Assembly: GCF_030867145.1 (NCBI RefSeq)
Contig: NC_134431.1
Location: 8,509,089-8,573,088, forward strand
DNA: 64,000 bases
Reading direction: 5' to 3'
DNA from: Opisthocomus hoazin
Taxonomy: Eukaryota; Chordata; Aves; Opisthocomiformes; Opisthocomidae
In this document: in pieces, positions 59,301 through 64,000 of the stretch
How positions within the stretch are numbered: position 1 is the stretch's first letter
Layout of the letters: every line of letters begins with the position of its first letter
Made by a program: the position numbers and the translations under genes
Notes under the pieces: model-generated
Databases searched by the model: none
What the model was told of the DNA's origin: nothing
What the model saw: only the letters and a program-made list of their open reading frames with translations

Positions 59301-62300
59301 CACCGTGACAACTTCAGCAAGGCGCGGAGCCGTGCTGCAGTCAGCAGAAGCTGGGCAGAAGGAGCTGCAGCTGTAGGATGGTCCCTCGCCTGATCCGCTC
59401 CTAACAGGGACTCGAGTGCAGCTGCGTGAGCTGATACCGTATTGCATCGCTTTGTGTGCACACCGCAAGGCAGAAGGCATTGAGCCCCAGGACTCTTCTT
59501 ATCAAGAAGCTCATGCCAAGTCCAGCCTGGCTGGCAAAACCGATTCCTTCCTGAGGACAGGGTGGGCTTAGCAGGCTCTGCAGTGGTCAGGTAGCACAGG
59601 CAAAGGTGGCTTCTTGCAGCACGGGGTTGAGTTCCACTATCCAGGACTTCTCCCCTCCACCCTCAGGAAACAGGACTGTGCTCCACTTTTTCTCTGAGAA
59701 CTTACTTCTTTCTCCCTGCAGTGCTGCAACCCTTTAGCTAATGAGACATCCCTGCTCTAGAGACTCTGCAGAAAGAAGCAAACTGTTGCCAACTTTCTGT
59801 GAGGTTCCTTTACAGGGACTCCAGTAAAGCACAAGAATAGATCTGATCTGCTAGAAAGTAGGACTTTTTCCTCCCTGGAGCTTGCTCTTACTGCTGCGGA
59901 GTGTGGTGGAACCAAGCCCACAGGCGGGTGGAGGATCCCCAGCTCCGGGTCAGCGGTGGCCTGCTACAGCCGAGCTCTTGGAGTGCAGATGAAGGTTTCA
60001 ATGCTGCTGTTCTGTTTGTGATCTCCTGGCTGGTTTTAAAGAAGGGCTGATACGCATTGACCCCGTTTCTCTTACCCTCCTGCCAGGTATGTGCTGTAAG
60101 TGCTGGAGATCCCTTCCGTAAACAGCTAGCCTAAACATAAAAGAAAGTTTACAGCAAACAAGAAGAGGTGATGTGGTGTGAGCCACAAACAGCCTTTTAA
60201 AGAGCAACCAGGGGGGCTGGAGACTTTCTCAGCTTGTAATCCAGGCTGAATGGGGTGGGGATGGGGATAGCACTGCAGCTCCACACCTGTACAGGGCACT
60301 GTGTCCGGCCAAGGTGGTCCTACAGCATCTCATGGGCTCCCTGGGGAAGGCATCTACATAATCCCACTTCTACAAAATGCTCACTTAGTGCTGGAGCTGG
60401 CCACCCTGGGATGACTGCCTTTGCCAGGGAAATACACTCACGCGGGGTGACAGGTTGCCTGCAGCACGGCACAGGCGGGTAGGACGGGAAATCAAGGAGA
60501 ACAAATATCCTGTTCAAATACCAGAGGACAGCGTGTAATTACCTGAGCTGGGAGCCAGCCAGGACTCCAGGAGTAATACTGCTGCAGGAGCAAAAGAGCC
60601 AAAAAGCGGGAGGGAGGGAGGGATGGGGAGGTGGGTACCAAAGAACCAGGCATGCAGTTGGACTCTTTTTTAGGAAGGCAACAGCACAGAATCTCTGCAC
60701 TGTGCCCCTTGCTGGGGCTTTGATCCAGCATGGACGGAGAGAGAGAGACGTGGTCCCCCCATGCACCCTGCCTTCCCCAGCCACTCCACTGCCCTGCGGA
60801 GCTGGGGGTCTGCCCAGGGGAGGCTCTGGCCCAGGTACTCCTCGTACCACCCCTCACTGCTGCGACCCAGCCATAGCCCCTCATGCTAGAGCCCACAGGA
60901 CCTCCGCTGGCCTCTTTGCACTGGGCCATTTTATACCCCGTGCCAGTCCCAAGGTAAGTTTTTGCAGCCGCACCTGAATGCTGCTGGAATGGCATGTAAG
61001 GACTTGAGCCCAAACCAGCCCCAGAACAGGGTGAGGAAGATGTAGATGGGTTGGAGCAATGCACCACAAAATACTTCAGGGACAGAGCAGGGAGCTGTGG
61101 CCTTCAGCTGCTGGTAAGAACCCACCGTCACGGGAGCAGCGCCGGGTAAGCGGTGCCAGGGGCTGCGGTACCTGCAGAGACCAAGCCACGGTGGTTTCAG
61201 CCTCATATCTGTGACTTTCCTCAGAGCAGGATGAAACCTGCTGAATTCAGACTTCTCCAGTCGAGCACCGGGTCAGGCTGCACTCTTTGACTCAACAGCT
61301 GGCAGCTGTGAGCTTGATGCCGGGCTGATGTGTGCATCAGGAACGTGGCACTGCAGGTCTCTTAACCGGGACAAAAACCTTCGTGCTTTCTAAGGGAGGC
61401 AGTGCTGGAGTCTTTGCTGAGAACCTTTCTCAAATTGTCCCAAGGCATCCTGGCTCAACCTTGTGCCCAGATTGAAGGAATCTCGATGTGTGCAGGATGA
61501 CGATGTGCCATTTTCTCAGGACTCGGCTGGGTTCCCTTGGCTGGCTCATGCTGGGCTTTGGTCCCCCAATATCTCCTGACAGCAGCTTGATTTTTGAAAG
61601 AGCATCAGTTACACGACTGGGGAGTTGGACCTAGAAGCACCCCGAGGCATCAGCCTTGTGGGGCTGGCCTGGTGTGGCTGACAGTGAAGTGCAATCAGCC
61701 TGGTGGAACTGGCTTCTTCACGGAGGAGACCCTCACCCCACAGAGCCTGGTCCCACCATCCATAGATGCTTTTCCAAAGAGCTCATTCTGCTTGGTGCTG
61801 CTGGACCTGGTCTACAACCCCTTGGTCCAGCAGAGCCACTGGCTTTGGCTGAGACATGGGACCAGAGCCATGGCTGGCAGTGCCTGGGGCAGGCGGGCAG
61901 CCGTCTGGCTTTAGGTGATGTGTGCTAGAATGCGGGGCTTACTATCAGCCCTGAACTTCTGTGTCTCCCTTGGGACCTCACAGCTGGTGTTTAACTGATT
62001 CAAAGACCAACCTGATCTCTGGAGCCATGTTTTGGTGCCCACTGGAGCACCGGGCTGCGCGGTTCCTTCTGCAGAGAAGCGAGCAGCCGCTGCCATCTCA
62101 TCCTTCCCATCCACATCGCTGCGCATCCCATCACACTTTTCAAGAACAATTTTTCTCCTTAACCACCAGCCCCAAGTTTCAAAGTTAGTTGGGGCTGGTG
62201 AGGTATAAATAGATGCTGGACCAGATGGAAACTCTGTCGTGATTTATAGCTAGCTGAGCCATCACATGTTCCACTTGTACTCTGAGCAAGGGCACTATTA

Positions 62301-64000
62301 ATTATGACACTGCCCAGGCAGATCGCACGGGAAGTTATGACAATGATATTCAAGCTGAGGACTTAAATATAACCTGGCTGTGACGTTTTGCTGAGTGAGC
62401 GAGACGCAGAGAGGACCTGCCTGTTGCAGAGGCACAGCTTTCGGGGCATTTCTCCAGCGAACCCCAGAGCACTGGGTGTTTAGCAGAGCTTTGGATGGAC
62501 GAAACCAACACAGCTGGTCCTTCGCAGTGACTGTTTCTTCGCAGGATTCTGCTTTTTTCCAGGCAAAGAGCAATAAAGCTGAGGGATATTTTTTCCGTGC
62601 TGAGGTTGTGTTTTCTCACTGTTCTCCAGCAGCTGCTTTGAGAAGAGCCCACGTTACAGGCACTCTCTGATACAGACAAAACCTCCTGCTCCAGACGAGG
62701 AATTAAGACTGAGCTTCACCAGCAAGGCTCCTCTTATAGTAATTTGCCATCCCTGTGGAGCCCCAGCAACGTGCTTCTGGATCCTGAAACCTCCTGAACC
62801 TTCGGAGGAAGGAAAAGGCTCCTGTACGAGACCCCGGGAAAGGGAGGGCTGGGAGAAAGCAGCAGCAGAGGAGGGAGGCTGAGCCCTGCCTGTGGCCGGC
62901 CTGTCCTGCCAGCTACCCGCACTGCACCAGGCCAGCTAAGCCCTGCGAAGGGAGCGCTGCCTGTGCCTGGCCCGAGGAAGCGCCCAGAACAAAACAGGCG
63001 GTGTGAGCATCCCACCCCCAGCCCCTGCATCCTTCCCTCCGCAGGCCCAGCTGGACGAGGAGCACTGTCACACGCGTCACCCCGAGGGGCTGCGCAGAGC
63101 GGGGAGAGGGACGGCTCCTTATCGGCGTTTCCAGGGGGGCTGAGGATCAAAGGACCTGCCAAAGGTCATCTGGGAGAGGCTGGCCCTGCACCAGATCTCC
63201 TCAGTTTCACACCTCTCTTTGTCACTGGCTGTTTCTCCTTGTAGCCCACACTTCAAACATCTATTCAGTTAGCCGATGTGAATTGGGATTTTGCTAATTA
63301 CTGGAAGAAACTGAAGCCCAGGGCGAAGGGGGTGACTATCCCTACCTTCCCCCAAGCCCTTTCTGCCTGAGGAACAGATTCTCCATCGTTTACAGAGCAG
63401 TCAGTTCAAGAACAGTTTGCAGATGTCCTGATTTTTCTGGGACCTGCTGCTCAGTGGTAAAATGAGAACATGAGCCACAGCCTCCTCTTGCTTTTAGAAA
63501 GCCTTGACCTCTTGCATTGCCTGCACTGCGTAGCTTGCAGAACACATACAAGTGTCACACAGTACTGTCAGACAGAAAGAAATCTTTACAAAAGCTTCCT
63601 TGGGAACTCTTTGCATCACAAACTGAATAAGATGTGCAATTACAGAGCCACGATTTAAGAACTTAAGACCCGGCTAAGCTCGATAGAAGGTATCAGACTT
63701 ACAAACAATATGTAGGGAGAATTTAATCTTGCAGGGACTGCAATTATTTGAGGGGAGAGATTGTGGTTGGGATTAAGAGCCAAATTACTGTACAAGTTTT
63801 ATTAAATCTTTATATTTACAGCTATACCTTATTATGGATATTTTGGGACAGGAGCTTGGTTTTGTGATGGGCATAAATCTGGAAAAATAGTTTGGATTCT
63901 CTGAAACAGGTGAAACACGAAGAAAATGGATGTGGACCTTATCTGGGCTGCTGACTACTTGAAGCTCACACACAAGCATTTCATTAAGGCACGCAATTTT
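53313..64000. other. Intergenic to the window edge, no gene recognised
   Basis: No exon of a recognisable protein on either strand. In human the next gene beyond YWHAB is RIMS4; I looked for its N-terminal and C2-domain sequences and saw none. The stretch has a short GGGA-repeat (about 60609-60633) and a perfect inverted repeat at 62164-62200. Confidence 0.5.
62164..62200. repeat. Perfect 12-bp inverted repeat with 13-nt spacer
   Basis: The left arm CACCAGCCCCAA (62164-62175) pairs with the right arm TTGGGGCTGGTG (62189-62200) without mismatch. A TATAAATA (62204-62211) follows three bases later. Confidence 0.85.

Noticed and set aside
53313-64000. RIMS4 first exon expected by synteny
   Set aside because: I searched by eye for the N-terminal and C2-domain wording on both strands and found none.

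Overview
The window is vertebrate nuclear DNA, most likely from a bird. It has CR1 non-LTR retrotransposon fragments, a solo LTR whose ends and internal phrases I recognise from bird ERVL-type LTRs, compact introns and GC-rich CpG-island promoters. A turtle or crocodilian cannot be formally excluded from sequence reading alone. The gene order STK4 - TOMM34 - PABPC1L - YWHAB matches the block on human chromosome 20q13.12 from memory, with the same relative orientations.

Layout. Positions 1-6,700 (minus) hold the first six coding exons of STK4 (MST1 kinase, Hippo pathway). The gene runs off the left edge, so the C-terminal linker and SARAH domain are absent. STK4 and TOMM34 start codons lie 185 bp apart, head to head in one CpG island. 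TOMM34 (plus, 6,886-10,536) is complete in seven coding exons (299 aa); its last intron carries a solo LTR with a perfect 5-bp target duplication. Positions 11,500-14,130 separate the convergent 3' ends of TOMM34 and PABPC1L. PABPC1L (minus, 15,089-26,252) is complete in 14 coding exons (632 aa), with a probable noncoding first exon in a CpG island near 28 kb. YWHAB (14-3-3 beta, minus) has five coding exons at 33,294-37,812 (244 aa), a ~1.8 kb 3' UTR and a probable noncoding first exon in the CpG island near 45.7 kb. From 46.3 kb to the right end I find no gene, only CR1 copies and unique sequence. In human the next gene is RIMS4, and none of its exons is recognisable here.

The four genes do not form a pathway. 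They are a conserved neighbourhood of broadly expressed genes: a kinase, a chaperone adaptor, a poly(A)-binding protein and a phosphoserine adaptor. I found no previously undescribed gene system. The best second-look items are the solo LTR ending 25 bp from a perfect branch-point motif, a 31-bp LTR-ends-only remnant that still has a target duplication, a GC-AG intron in PABPC1L, and a CR1 copy that has lost the reverse-transcriptase catalytic box. Exon borders were set by hand from splice consensus, reading frame and remembered orthologue sequence, without alignment software.
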